From: Streptomyces sp. MMG1121
GTDB lineage: Bacteria; Actinomycetota; Actinomycetes; Streptomycetales; Streptomycetaceae
Reading direction: 5' to 3'
DNA: 64,000 bases
NCBI RefSeq assembly: GCF_001280015.1
Contig: NZ_LGDV01000051.1
Coordinates: 80,328-144,327, forward strand
Below are positions 49,041-63,812 of the stretch, piece by piece. Position numbers and translations under genes: made by a program. The notes below the pieces were generated by a model that did no database searches, was not told the origin of the DNA, and was given only the letters and a program-made list of their open reading frames with translations. How positions within the stretch are numbered: position 1 is the first letter of the stretch; each line of letters starts with the position of its first letter.

Positions 49041-50654
49041 TCAGGACCGGCGCCCGGCGGCCGGCCACACGCGCTCGGCCTGCCGGAACAGCAGTTCCGA
49101 GCCCACCGAGCGGCGCCCGCACAGCTCCGCCAGCAGACGGCTCTGCCCGACCGGTTCGGACTCGGCGTCGAACTCGGAGCCGGTCAGGTGTTTCAGCCAG
49201 GGTTCGAGCCCCATGGCGTACGCGTACACATGCCGGGCGCCCACCTGCTGGGCCAGCCGGTCGGCCATCGCCGCGTCCGAACCCTTCAGCCGCCGCGCCC
49301 GGTTGTGCTCGCGGGACAGTTTGACCTCCATCAGCGGGCCGTAGAGCCAGCCCAGGGGCGCGCCGACGCACTCCAGTCCGACGAAGAGAGCGTCCACCTC
49401 ACCGGCGATGTCCCGCACCCGGTCGTAGAGTGCGGGTTCGATCGGGGTGATGTCGGTGGCGAACATGAAGGACCGGCCGAGCGCGTGCACCAGCGGGACC
49501 ATCTTGGTCCGGATGTCGAGGTCGGCGTGTTCCCCGACGAAGGGCAGCGCCACGACGTCGAGTCCCCCGGCCGCCGGATGGGTCTCCAGCTCGCCCAGCT
49601 CCACCACCCGGGGAAAGCCCAGGGCCTGGAGCATCACCTTGAGGCTGGGGTCCTGGAGCGTGCCGCCGGAGGCGCGCGGCACCACGATCGTGCCGATCCG
49701 GGTGCGCAGTTGGAGCAGGGTCTCGAGCGAGAAGTGGTCCGAGTGGAAGTGGCTGATCACGACCGCGTCGATGTGGTGCGGCAGGTCCGCCATCGCGAAG
49801 TGCTCGTGCCCGTCGTCGGAGTAGCCGATCAGCGGGTCCAGCAGGACGGAGCCCGCCGAGGTCTCGATCAGGACCGCGGCGTGGCCGAAGTAGCGCATGC
49901 GGACCTGGCCGCCGGGAACCGTGGCGTACGGGCGTGGTGGCCGCTCGTGGAAGAGCGCCTCGAAGCGTGCGGTCGCGGCGGTGTCCAGGCCGAGCCGCTC
50001 GGCCAGCTCGCCGCAGTCCGCGGGCTGGAGACGGGCGGCGAAGACGTCGTCCCACACGTCGGCGGAGAACGGCACGCCGATGTCGAGCCGGCCCGGGCCG
50101 GGCAGCACCGGGCTGCCGTACACGAAGGGCTGGTCGCGGGGCGGGGCCTCGGTGAGCGAGACGGTCTGGCCGTGCTCCTCGAACGCGGGGGAGCGGTACA
50201 GCAGCGGTTCGAAGAAGCGGAAGGCGGGGCGGTTGGCCAGGTCGTAGACCAACTCGACGCAGCCGCGCAGCGATTCGGGCACCTGCGGGTACAGGGATTC
50301 CATGGCGCCGCCCGTGGCGTGCTCGGCGAGCAGGGTGCGCAGCCGGTCGATGTCGTCAGCGAGGGCGAGCCGCGCCGCCGCAGCGCGCAGGGTCGCCTCG
50401 AGCAGGGCCTCCACCTCGGCGGGGCCCGCGTCGCCCGGATCGAGGAAGGGGCCGCCGTAGCGCGCGGGATCGGCGAGGGCACTCTGGTGCAGGGCCGGGG
50501 ACATGAGGTAGTTGCGGAGGATGGGCAGCAGCCGCTCGCGCAGGTTGAGCGCCCCGGTGTGCGGCGCCAGCAGATAGGGCCAGGCGTACCAGCGGTGGAG
50601 CAGCGGCTGGGCTACGACGGACGCGCGGAGGTGGCGTTTGCGGATGACGGGCAC
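49041..50654 (-). CDS. CmlA-type metallo-beta-lactamase-fold oxygenase
   Basis: 537 aa from GTG 50654 (AAGGGA upstream). An N-terminal helical arm (VVAQPLLHRWYAWPYLLAPH, then ESLRGCVELVYDLANRP, RFFEPLLYRSPAF) precedes an MBL-fold domain with SHFHSDHFS, the H-x-H-x-D-H metal motif. This two-domain plan and size match CmlA, the diiron beta-hydroxylase acting on carrier-bound p-aminophenylalanine in chloramphenicol synthesis, and related NRPS-cluster proteins. It probably hydroxylates the beta carbon of a PCP-tethered amino acid. In this cluster the imidazolylserine hydroxyl is the natural candidate, competing with the two VioC-like enzymes. It is the first gene of the 50654-41030 operon. Confidence 0.78.
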   Translation of the reverse strand: MPVIRKRHLRASVVAQPLLHRWYAWPYLLAPHTGALNLRERLLPILRNYLMSPALHQSALADPARYGGPFLDPGDAGPAEVEALLEATLRAAAARLALADDIDRLRTLLAEHATGGAMESLYPQVPESLRGCVELVYDLANRPAFRFFEPLLYRSPAFEEHGQTVSLTEAPPRDQPFVYGSPVLPGPGRLDIGVPFSADVWDDVFAARLQPADCGELAERLGLDTAATARFEALFHERPPRPYATVPGGQVRMRYFGHAAVLIETSAGSVLLDPLIGYSDDGHEHFAMADLPHHIDAVVISHFHSDHFSLETLLQLRTRIGTIVVPRASGGTLQDPSLKVMLQALGFPRVVELGELETHPAAGGLDVVALPFVGEHADLDIRTKMVPLVHALGRSFMFATDITPIEPALYDRVRDIAGEVDALFVGLECVGAPLGWLYGPLMEVKLSREHNRARRLKGSDAAMADRLAQQVGARHVYAYAMGLEPWLKHLTGSEFDAESEPVGQSRLLAELCGRRSVGSELLFRQAERVWPAAGRRS

Positions 50655-51200
50655 TCTGCGTTCCCTTGCGAGTCGAGGCCGGTGGTCAACGGAGGTCGGC
50701 TCATGCGGCTGTGATCGAAATCCGGGTCGGCCCCGCAGTGTCGGGGGAGGCACAGGCCTGAGGAGAGGGAATCGTGTTGCCCGGACGCCGGCCGCACAGC
50801 GGGGCCGGCGGGCTGCCCCGTTTCCCGCAAGGCTTTCGATCTGGGCGTTTCGGGCGCCTTATCTGCCCTTATTCGCCTCGGGATTTCGCGCTGTATTGCT
50901 GGGACTTAGCTTTCGACTGTAGTCATGATCTCCAATGCGTCGCCATAGAGCGTACATGTGACGTGCGTCACATGGTCGCGTTGTGTGGGGGCGTGCTTGA
51001 CTGGCAAGGAGTTACGGGTGGTCATGTTGTGAAGCTCTTCAGTGCCATTTCTTGAGGGGCTCTTGACTCAAAATCTGCCTCCTGCGGCCGACTTGTGCGG
51101 GGAACCCGCCGTATGCCGGTCGTGAAAGAATGCGCCCTTGACCTGGGGTGTGCGCCTACGTGAAACTCTGCGACCCACCGCAGGGGGACCGAGGGGGGAT
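50655..51200. other. Divergent promoter region of the long operon and SDR gene
   Basis: 546 bp between GTG 50654 (minus) and ATG 51201 (plus). No gene was recognised. Bases 50900-51070 are relatively AT-rich and contain the Crp-like palindrome. GAGGGGGG before 51201 is the SDR ribosome-binding site. Confidence 0.6.
50955..50974. promoter_or_regulatory. Perfect Crp-like palindrome
   Basis: Nine-base arms CATGTGACG and CGTCACATG around TG give TGTGA-N6-TCACA, the Crp/Fnr-family consensus. It also fits the GTG-N6-GNCAC motif reported for Streptomyces Crp. It lies in the divergent promoter region, 227 bp before the SDR ATG and 301 bp before the CmlA-type GTG. Confidence 0.65.
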
Positions 51201-52010
51201 ATGTCGGACGACCGGGAATGTCGGGGCATCGCGCTGGTTTCTGGCGCCTCGTCCGGGTTCGGTGCGCGGATCGCGCAGGTGCTGTCGGCCGGAGGGTTCC
51301 GTGTCATCGCCCTCGCCCGCCGCGCCGAACGCCTCAAGACACTCGCCGAAGAGGAACCATATCGAGCCATTCTCCCTGTGGTCGCCGATGTGCGGGACCG
51401 GGCCGCGCTCGACCGTGCAATCTCCGAACTGCCGGACGAATACCGCGATATATCGGTGCTCGTGAACAACGCGGGCCTGTCGAAGGGGTTCGGCCCCGTG
51501 CAGCAGGGCTCCTCGACGTACTGGCGCGAAATGATCGACACGAACATCACCGGTCTGCTGCACCTGACCGAGATCGTGCTGCCCCGCCTCGTCGACCGCG
51601 GTGCCGGCCACGTGGTCAATGTGGGCTCCATCGCCGCCGAGTACCCCTACCTGGGCGGGAACGTCTACGGTGCCACCAAGGCGTTCGTGCACCAGCTGTC
51701 CCTGAACATGCGCGTCGACCTTCAGGGCACCGGCGTCCGGGTCAGCTGCATCGCACCCGGGATGGCGAGGACGGAGTTCGCCGAGGTGCGTTACGAAGGC
51801 GACCGTGAACGCGCGGAGGCCCTTTATGCCGGGCTCACCCCGCTCACGGCCGACGACGTGGCGCAGAGTGTCGCCTGGTGCCTGGACCAGCCGCCGCACG
51901 TGAACATCAACATGATCGAACTCATGCCGGCCGACCAGCCTTTCGGCCTGGGTTTCGCGGGGAGCCGGACCAACGGCCCAGCCGCGTCCGGCGACACCGA
52001 TACCCAATGA
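51201..52010 (+). CDS. Short-chain dehydrogenase/reductase
   Basis: 269 aa from ATG 51201. Classical SDR: cofactor motif SGASSGFG near residue 14-21, NNAG, catalytic Ser in NVGSIA, YxxxK in YGATKAFVHQL, and IAPGMARTEFAEVRY. The C-terminal pattern resembles the YdfG/serine 3-dehydrogenase subgroup that oxidises beta-hydroxy amino acids with NADP. A role in processing a beta-hydroxy imidazole amino acid, or in epimerising a hydroxyl, is possible but only inferred. It is followed by a terminator at 52054. Confidence 0.87.
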   Translation: MSDDRECRGIALVSGASSGFGARIAQVLSAGGFRVIALARRAERLKTLAEEEPYRAILPVVADVRDRAALDRAISELPDEYRDISVLVNNAGLSKGFGPVQQGSSTYWREMIDTNITGLLHLTEIVLPRLVDRGAGHVVNVGSIAAEYPYLGGNVYGATKAFVHQLSLNMRVDLQGTGVRVSCIAPGMARTEFAEVRYEGDRERAEALYAGLTPLTADDVAQSVAWCLDQPPHVNINMIELMPADQPFGLGFAGSRTNGPAASGDTDTQ

Positions 52011-52053
52011 CCCACATATGTTCACCGAAAGCGTTTACGGAGCGCATTCGGTG

Positions 52054-52080
52054 CCCCGGTGCGAGCCGTTCGCACCGGGG
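52054..52080 (+). terminator. Terminator after SDR gene
   Basis: CCCCGGTGCG (52054-52063) and CGCACCGGGG (52071-52080) form a perfect 10-bp stem with a 7-nt loop, 44 nt past the SDR stop. The carbamoyltransferase at 52214 therefore probably has its own promoter. Confidence 0.8.
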
Positions 52081-52213
52081 TGGCCGAGCATTTTCTCCCC
52101 CATGTCATCCGCCTCGGAATACGGGGCGAATGGTTTGTGCGGCAGAAGTTCCATGCAGCCGGCACCGATGGCGAACCACGGCTGTTGTGTCAAGGTGATC
52201 AGGGAGTGAGAAG

Positions 52214-53920
52214 TTGATTATCTGTGGTCTCAAGCTCACACACGACGGAGCGGTGGCCCTGCTCGACGACGACCGGCTCGTTTTCAGCGTCGAGATGGAA
52301 AAGATCGGCAACGGCGCGAGGTACAGCACGGTCTCCGACTTCAGCCAGATCCCAGGTATCCTCGCCGATTTCGGATACAAGCCGCAGGACGTCGACGAAT
52401 GGGTCGTGGACGGCTGGGACGGTGATGTCACCGGAGTGGTTTCCCTGCTCAGCTCCTCGCTCCCGGTCGAGCTCGCGGTCGGCCCTTACCGGGAATCGGC
52501 CGCCTGTCCCGATCTGGCCGGCCCGGGCGCCTCCGGCGAGTTCCCGATGGAAGGCCGCTCCTACCCCTACACCAGTTACGCCCACGCCGCCGGACATCTC
52601 GCGAGCGCCTACTGCTCCAGCCCGTTCGCCCGACGCGGCGAACCGTCGTTCGTCCTCATCTGGGACGGAGGACTCTTCCCCCGGCTGTACTGGGTGGACC
52701 CCGAGACCGGCGTCGAGAACCTCGGCGAACTCTTCCCGCTGCTCGGCCACGCCTACGCCATCGCTGGCCACCACTTCGGCCCGTTCCGCCGGGTCGTCCA
52801 GTCGCCCACCGTGGACGACCTCTCCGTGGCCGGCAAACTGATGGCGTACATCGCCCTCGGACAGCACCGCGACGACGTCCTCACCGTGCTGCGCGAGGAG
52901 TTCCACCGGATCTTCGAGAGCGACCTGCCCGAGTCCGTGGAGTACCGGCGCGCGGTCGGCGGCTTCGGCAGCCTCTTCGAGCCGTCCGTACCACCGGTGC
53001 ACGCCTTCTTCCAGGCCGTGCGCGACCGCGTGGAGCCGCAGGGGACCTGCGACGAGGACGTACTCGCCAGCGTGCACGCCTTCTTCCAGGAACTGCTCCT
53101 GGAACGCATCGCCCGCAAGGTGCGCACCGCCCGCGGCGCGGGGCCCTGGAACCTCTGCTTCGCCGGCGGATGCGCCCTGAACATCAAGTGGAACAGCGCG
53201 CTGCGCTCCCTGCCCGAGTTCGGCGAGGTCTGGGTGCCGCCGTTCCCCAACGACTCCGGCTCCGCGATCGGCGCCGCCGTGCTCGGCAGGGCCCGGCACG
53301 AAGGCCTGCGCCGCCTCGACTGGCACGTCCGCCTCGGCCCGGACCTGCAGCCCACCCCGCAGACCCCCGACGGCTGGACGGCCACCGCCTGCACACCCGC
53401 CCAACTCGCCCAGGAACTCCACGAGTCGGGCGAGCCCGTGGTCGTCCTGAACGGGCGCGCCGAACTGGGGCCGCGGGCACTCGGCGGCCGCAGCATCCTC
53501 GCCGCACCCACCAGCGCGGCGATGAAGGACGAACTCAACCGGATCAAGGGCCGTGAGCCCTACCGCCCGGTCGCCCCGATCTGCCTCGTCGACGAGGCCC
53601 CGGCGGTCTTCGCACCCGGCACTCCGGACCCGTACATGCTCTTCGAACACGAGGTGCGCCCCGCATGGCTCGACAGGATTCCGGCGGTCGTCCACCTCGA
53701 CGGCACGGCACGACTCCAGACGGTCTCCGCGGCCGACGACCCGCTCCTGGCGCAGGTGCTGTCGGCCTATCACCGGCTGAGCGGCATCCCCGTCCTGTGC
53801 AACACCAGCGCCAACCTCAACGGCCACGGCTTCTTCCCGGACGTCGCCTCCGCCATGGGCTGGGGCAAGGTCGACCGGATCTGGAGCGACGGCGTACTCC
53901 ACCGCAGGACCGGCTCCTGA
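52214..53920 (+). CDS. NodU/CmcH-family O-carbamoyltransferase
   Basis: 568 aa from TTG 52214 (GGAG upstream). The N-terminal kinase-like domain has HDGAVALLDDDRLVFSVE and HAAGHLASAYCSS; the C-terminal domain has GRAELGPRALGGRSILA followed by INRIKGREPYRPVAP-like sequence (LNRIKGREPYRPVAP), both diagnostic. Homologues such as TobZ and CmcH use carbamoyl phosphate and ATP to make carbamoyladenylate and transfer the carbamoyl to a hydroxyl. GE81112 carries a carbamoyloxy group on its hydroxylated C5 residue, which this enzyme would install. It overlaps the next gene by 4 nt (CTGA). Confidence 0.93.
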   Translation: MIICGLKLTHDGAVALLDDDRLVFSVEMEKIGNGARYSTVSDFSQIPGILADFGYKPQDVDEWVVDGWDGDVTGVVSLLSSSLPVELAVGPYRESAACPDLAGPGASGEFPMEGRSYPYTSYAHAAGHLASAYCSSPFARRGEPSFVLIWDGGLFPRLYWVDPETGVENLGELFPLLGHAYAIAGHHFGPFRRVVQSPTVDDLSVAGKLMAYIALGQHRDDVLTVLREEFHRIFESDLPESVEYRRAVGGFGSLFEPSVPPVHAFFQAVRDRVEPQGTCDEDVLASVHAFFQELLLERIARKVRTARGAGPWNLCFAGGCALNIKWNSALRSLPEFGEVWVPPFPNDSGSAIGAAVLGRARHEGLRRLDWHVRLGPDLQPTPQTPDGWTATACTPAQLAQELHESGEPVVVLNGRAELGPRALGGRSILAAPTSAAMKDELNRIKGREPYRPVAPICLVDEAPAVFAPGTPDPYMLFEHEVRPAWLDRIPAVVHLDGTARLQTVSAADDPLLAQVLSAYHRLSGIPVLCNTSANLNGHGFFPDVASAMGWGKVDRIWSDGVLHRRTGS

Positions 53921-54702
53921 ACCGGTCCCCGTCCCCGTCCGGCGCCGCGCGCGACGGCGCCGAACGGGACGTACCCGTCGGCGTACGGGCACTCGTCAGC
54001 GCGCTGCCGGGGATCGGACGGCTCTACGGCGCCGTCGTGGTCGTCGTCGCCGGCCGCACCGTGCTCGGCCCGGGCCCGCTCGGCGAGGCCTTCGCCCAGG
54101 ACCTGGCGTTCCTGCGGTACAGCGGGGCCCGGCCGGTCGTCGTGCACGACGCCGGATCCGAGCAGGTCTCGCCGTACCCGGGTGAGGACGCGGCCGCCGC
54201 GCTGCGCCGGGTGGCCGCGGGCCTGGTGCAGCGCCGCCTCGTCGGCCTCGTCAACGCCCACGGCCCGCTCGCCGTCGGCATCACGGGCGAGGACGGGCGC
54301 ACGCTGACCCTTACGGCATCGGGCGGCCTCGTGGCCGACACGGGCGTGCTGCGCCTCCTCCTCGACGACGGCCGGATCCCCGTCGTCGCCGCCGTCGCCG
54401 GCGGCCCGGACGGTGCCCATCCGGCGGACGTGGAGCCGGTGGCCCACCTGCTCGCGGCCGAACTGCCCGCCCGCCTGCTGCTGTTACCCCAGCGGGCGCA
54501 CGAAGCGGCACCGCCCGGGGCGACCCCGGTCGACATGGCCGTACCCCACGCGCTGCTGCGGACGGTGTACGGAGGGGAGGCCCGGGAGGCGCACGATGTC
54601 GACGCGGTGGAGGTCAGAGCGGCGGGGCGGCCGGCAGGTCCCGCAGGCCGCGCAGCGAGCCCGACAGCAGGGGCAGACCTGCCGCCACCAGCGCGCCGCT
54701 GA
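53917..54702 (+). CDS. Acetylglutamate kinase-like protein lacking catalytic residues
   Basis: About 261 aa. AFAQDLAFLRYSGARPVVVHDAG, LVQRRLVGLVNAHGPLAVGITGEDGRTLTLTAS, and DDGRIPVVAAVA align well with actinobacterial ArgB (AFAQDVVFLRYAGLRPVVVH, LVGLINAHGPFAVGLSGED). However, the N-terminal KxGGN lysine region is replaced by VVVVAGRTV, and the ATP-binding C-terminal third is missing or unrecognisable. It may be regulatory or inactive, or supply ornithine-type precursors. No ATG, GTG or TTG lies at a sensible place; CTG 53917, overlapping the carbamoyltransferase stop and preceded by GCAGGA, is my best start. GTG 54037 would remove the N-terminus. The 3' end overlaps the convergent MFS gene by 89 nt. 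Confidence 0.65.
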   Translation: MNRSPSPSGAARDGAERDVPVGVRALVSALPGIGRLYGAVVVVVAGRTVLGPGPLGEAFAQDLAFLRYSGARPVVVHDAGSEQVSPYPGEDAAAALRRVAAGLVQRRLVGLVNAHGPLAVGITGEDGRTLTLTASGGLVADTGVLRLLLDDGRIPVVAAVAGGPDGAHPADVEPVAHLLAAELPARLLLLPQRAHEAAPPGATPVDMAVPHALLRTVYGGEAREAHDVDAVEVRAAGRPAGPAGRAASPTAGADLPPPARR

Positions 54703-55891
54703 CGAGCCACATGGTCGGACGCGGACCGAGCACGGAGTCCAGCGCTCCGCCGGCGACGGCTCCGACGGGCACGGTGCTGAAGTTGATGAGCAGGGCGGTC
54801 GCGGTGACCCGGCCGAGGAGATCCTCGGGGCAGTACGACTGACGGAAGCTCACGATGAGCACGTTGCACGCCACGAGCCCGGCCATCGTCACGGTGGACC
54901 CGATCGCGAAGAACGCGAGCCGGGGGCCCGGCGCGGTCAGCGGGATCAGCAATCCGAAAGGAGCGGAACCGAGTTGGGCGGCCAGCAGCGCACGGGCCGT
55001 GCCGAGCCGCCGGGCCAGCCGGCCCGCGCACAGCACACCCAGCACCCCGCCCACCGCCGCGCACGAGCTGAGCAGCCCCACCGAGCCCGGACCCAGACCG
55101 ACCGCGCGGACCAGGAACACGATGTTCACGGCCTCGTATCCCGCCAGAGCCAGGTTCGCCGCCGCCCCGAACGCGATGACGGCGCGCAGCAGCCGGTCGT
55201 GCGCCACGAAACGCAGCCCCTGCGACATCTGTGCCCGCAGCCGTCTGCCGCCGCGCACGGCAGGAGGCTCCTCGGCCCGGACACGCCGCAGACACCAGGA
55301 GGAGACGAGAAACGACAGCGAGTCCAGCAACAGGCCGGGTACCGTACCGGACAACTGCGCCAGCAGCCCGCCGGCGCCCGGCCCCGCGACCCGGGCGAGA
55401 TGTTCCCCGCCCTGCAACTTCGCGTTCCCCTCCAGAAGTTCGGACTTCTCCACCAGGGAGGGCAGATAACTGGAGTACGCCGTCGAGAAGAACACGGTGG
55501 CCGTGCCCGTCAGCAGTGCCACCGCGAGGAGGTGCCAGATGGTCAGCACACCCAGCCACCGGGCGGCCGGCACACTCGCGAACAGCACCGCCGACGACAG
55601 GTTGCACACGTGCATCACCCGGCGCTTGGGCAACTGGTCGACCCAGGCACCGGCCGGCAGTCCGACCACCAGCCACGGCAGCCACGGCGCCGCCGTCAGC
55701 AGCCCGACCAGGGTGGGAGAGGCGTCCAGCGTCACGACCGCGATCAGCGGAAGGAGCACCGACGTGATGCTCGTACCGAACTTGCTCGTGGTCTCGCCGA
55801 TGAGCAGCAGCCGGAAGGTGCGATGCCCGAAGAGGCCCCACCGCCCGGCGCGCTCCGCGCCGGCCTCGAACGACGTGTGCTCGGCAGCCAT
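54614..55891 (-). CDS. MFS efflux transporter
   Basis: 425 aa, about 12 hydrophobic helices. FRLLLIGETTSKFGTSITSVLLPL at the start and LPAGAWVDQLPKRRVM (loop 2-3 motif A variant) place it with the DHA3-like MFS exporters common in actinobacterial antibiotic clusters. It probably pumps the peptide or another drug by proton antiport. It converges with the acetylglutamate kinase-like gene and is divergent from MbtH, so it could serve either the central cluster or the NRPS locus to its right. Confidence 0.88.
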   Translation of the reverse strand: MAAEHTSFEAGAERAGRWGLFGHRTFRLLLIGETTSKFGTSITSVLLPLIAVVTLDASPTLVGLLTAAPWLPWLVVGLPAGAWVDQLPKRRVMHVCNLSSAVLFASVPAARWLGVLTIWHLLAVALLTGTATVFFSTAYSSYLPSLVEKSELLEGNAKLQGGEHLARVAGPGAGGLLAQLSGTVPGLLLDSLSFLVSSWCLRRVRAEEPPAVRGGRRLRAQMSQGLRFVAHDRLLRAVIAFGAAANLALAGYEAVNIVFLVRAVGLGPGSVGLLSSCAAVGGVLGVLCAGRLARRLGTARALLAAQLGSAPFGLLIPLTAPGPRLAFFAIGSTVTMAGLVACNVLIVSFRQSYCPEDLLGRVTATALLINFSTVPVGAVAGGALDSVLGPRPTMWLVSGALVAAGLPLLSGSLRGLRDLPAAPPL

Positions 55892-56022
55892 GACGAGTGT
55901 CGGATTCCCCCACTGTGCTGATCGGCAGAGCCGTTCACGTTACTGGCGGGGACCCTGAAATTCCAGGATGCGAGAACGGCCCGGAGCCGGGACGGGAGTC
56001 CGGGGCGAAAGGAGAACGACCG

Positions 56023-56277
56023 GTGGACAACCCCTTCGACGACGAGGACGGCGAGTTCCTGGTTCTGGTCAACGACGAGGAGCAGTACTCGCTCTGGCCG
56101 GTGGGCATCGACGTCCCCGCGGGCTGGGCCGCGCGCCACGGCCCGGCGCCGCGCGCCGTATGCCTCGACTATGTCGACCGCACCTGGACCGACATGCGCC
56201 CCGCCTCCCTCAGAAGGGAGATGGACCGGCACTCCCCGGCCGCGACGGGCGGGCCGCCCACTCCCGACACGCCGTGA
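56023..56277 (+). CDS. MbtH-like NRPS accessory protein
   Basis: 84 aa from GTG 56023 with AAAGGAG upstream. [24 protein letters not shown], shown here only in its motif form [10 protein letters not shown], then [20 protein letters not shown] and [12 protein letters not shown], contain all conserved Trp, Ser and Pro positions. MbtH proteins bind A domains and aid their folding and adenylation. It lies 8 nt before the dimodular NRPS and is co-transcribed with it. It could also serve the many A domains of the central cluster, which has no MbtH gene of its own in this window. Confidence 0.95.
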   Translation: MDNPFDDEDGEFLVLVNDEEQYSLWPVGIDVPAGWAARHGPAPRAVCLDYVDRTWTDMRPASLRREMDRHSPAATGGPPTPDTP

Positions 56278-56285
56278 GGACGCCC

Positions 56286-62657
<6,372 letters not shown>

Positions 62658-62711
62658 GACCTCGTCCGGGCCAGGACCGGACACCCGACCCGACCGACGG
62701 GGGCCACCGCA

Positions 62712-63770
62712 ATGGACCTCAGCCTCTTCTACTTCGCCGACGACAGCACCGGCACGCCCGCTGCCGGCGCCGACGGCCGCTACCAACTCCTGCTGGAGGG
62801 AGCCCGGTTCGCGGACCGCAACGGATTCCGGGCCGTATGGACCCCCGAGCGCCACTTCCACCCCTTCGGCGGGCTCTACCCCAACCCGGCCGTCACGGGC
62901 GCGGCGCTGGCCGCCGTCACCGACCGTCTCGCCATCCGGGCCGGAAGCGTCGTCGCACCGCTGCACCACCCGGCCCGGATCGCCGAGGAATGGTCGGTCG
63001 TGGACAACCTCTCCGGCGGACGCGTCGGCATCTCCTTCGCCTCCGGCTGGCACCCGGTCGACTTCGCCCTCGGACAGACCGCGTACGACGACCGCAAGCA
63101 GGTCATGCTCCAACGCGTCGACGAAGTGCGGCGGTTGTGGCGCGGCGAATCGCTCGACGTCACCGACGGCACCGGCCGGCCCACCCGGGTCCGGGTGTTC
63201 CCGCCCCCCGTACGGCCCGAACTGCCCGTCTGGGTGACCAGCGCCGGCGAACCGGACACCTTCCGCGCCGCGGCCCGCGCCCGGGCCGGAGTGCTGACCC
63301 ATCTGCTCCACCAGAGCCTTGACGAACTCACGGAGAAGATCACCGAATACCGTGAGACGGCCCACCGCACCCACCCCGGGTGGAACGGCCATGTCGTGCT
63401 CATGCTGCACACCTATCTCGCCGAGTCACGGGACGAGGCCCGCCGCACCGTACGCGGCCCCCTGCGGGACTACCTCCGAAGCTCCCTGCACCTGGTGACC
63501 CGCTCGATCACCGAAGCCGACCCCGACTTCGACCTGGACTCCCTGGACGAGGAGGACATCGACTTCCTCCTCACCCGCTCCTTCGACACCTATTTCGACC
63601 ACCGGGGCCTGTTCGGCACCGTCGACCGGGCCGCCCGCACGGTCGAGGACGCGCGCGCCGCGGGAGTCGACGAGATCGCCTGCCTGATCGACTTCGGCAT
63701 CGACACCAAGACCGTGCTCGACGGACTGCGCCTGCTCGGCGAACTCCGCACCCGCATCACCCCCGCCTAG
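62712..63770 (+). CDS. NRPS-associated luciferase-like flavin monooxygenase
   Basis: 352 aa. MDLSLFYFADD, WTPERHFHPFGGLYPNPAVT, GSVVAPLHHPARIAEEWSVVDNLS and GRVGISFASGWHPVDFALG are typical of the MupA/Atu3640 group of LLM monooxygenases, which occur in NRPS/PKS clusters both as separate proteins and as embedded domains. It should use FMNH2 and O2 to hydroxylate or oxidise a carrier-bound amino acid or peptide. It lies 54 nt after the NRPS stop and 42 nt before the next NRPS gene, clearly one operon. Confidence 0.9.
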   Translation: MDLSLFYFADDSTGTPAAGADGRYQLLLEGARFADRNGFRAVWTPERHFHPFGGLYPNPAVTGAALAAVTDRLAIRAGSVVAPLHHPARIAEEWSVVDNLSGGRVGISFASGWHPVDFALGQTAYDDRKQVMLQRVDEVRRLWRGESLDVTDGTGRPTRVRVFPPPVRPELPVWVTSAGEPDTFRAAARARAGVLTHLLHQSLDELTEKITEYRETAHRTHPGWNGHVVLMLHTYLAESRDEARRTVRGPLRDYLRSSLHLVTRSITEADPDFDLDSLDEEDIDFLLTRSFDTYFDHRGLFGTVDRAARTVEDARAAGVDEIACLIDFGIDTKTVLDGLRLLGELRTRITPA

Positions 63771-63812
63771 CCACACACGAGCCGCCCACCGACGCCGGAG
63801 GTCGAGCACAGC

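Noticed and set aside
49041..50654. Chloramphenicol-type pathway, because of the CmlA-like gene
   Set aside because: No p-aminophenylalanine (pabAB/papBC) genes and no terminal reductase domain are seen.
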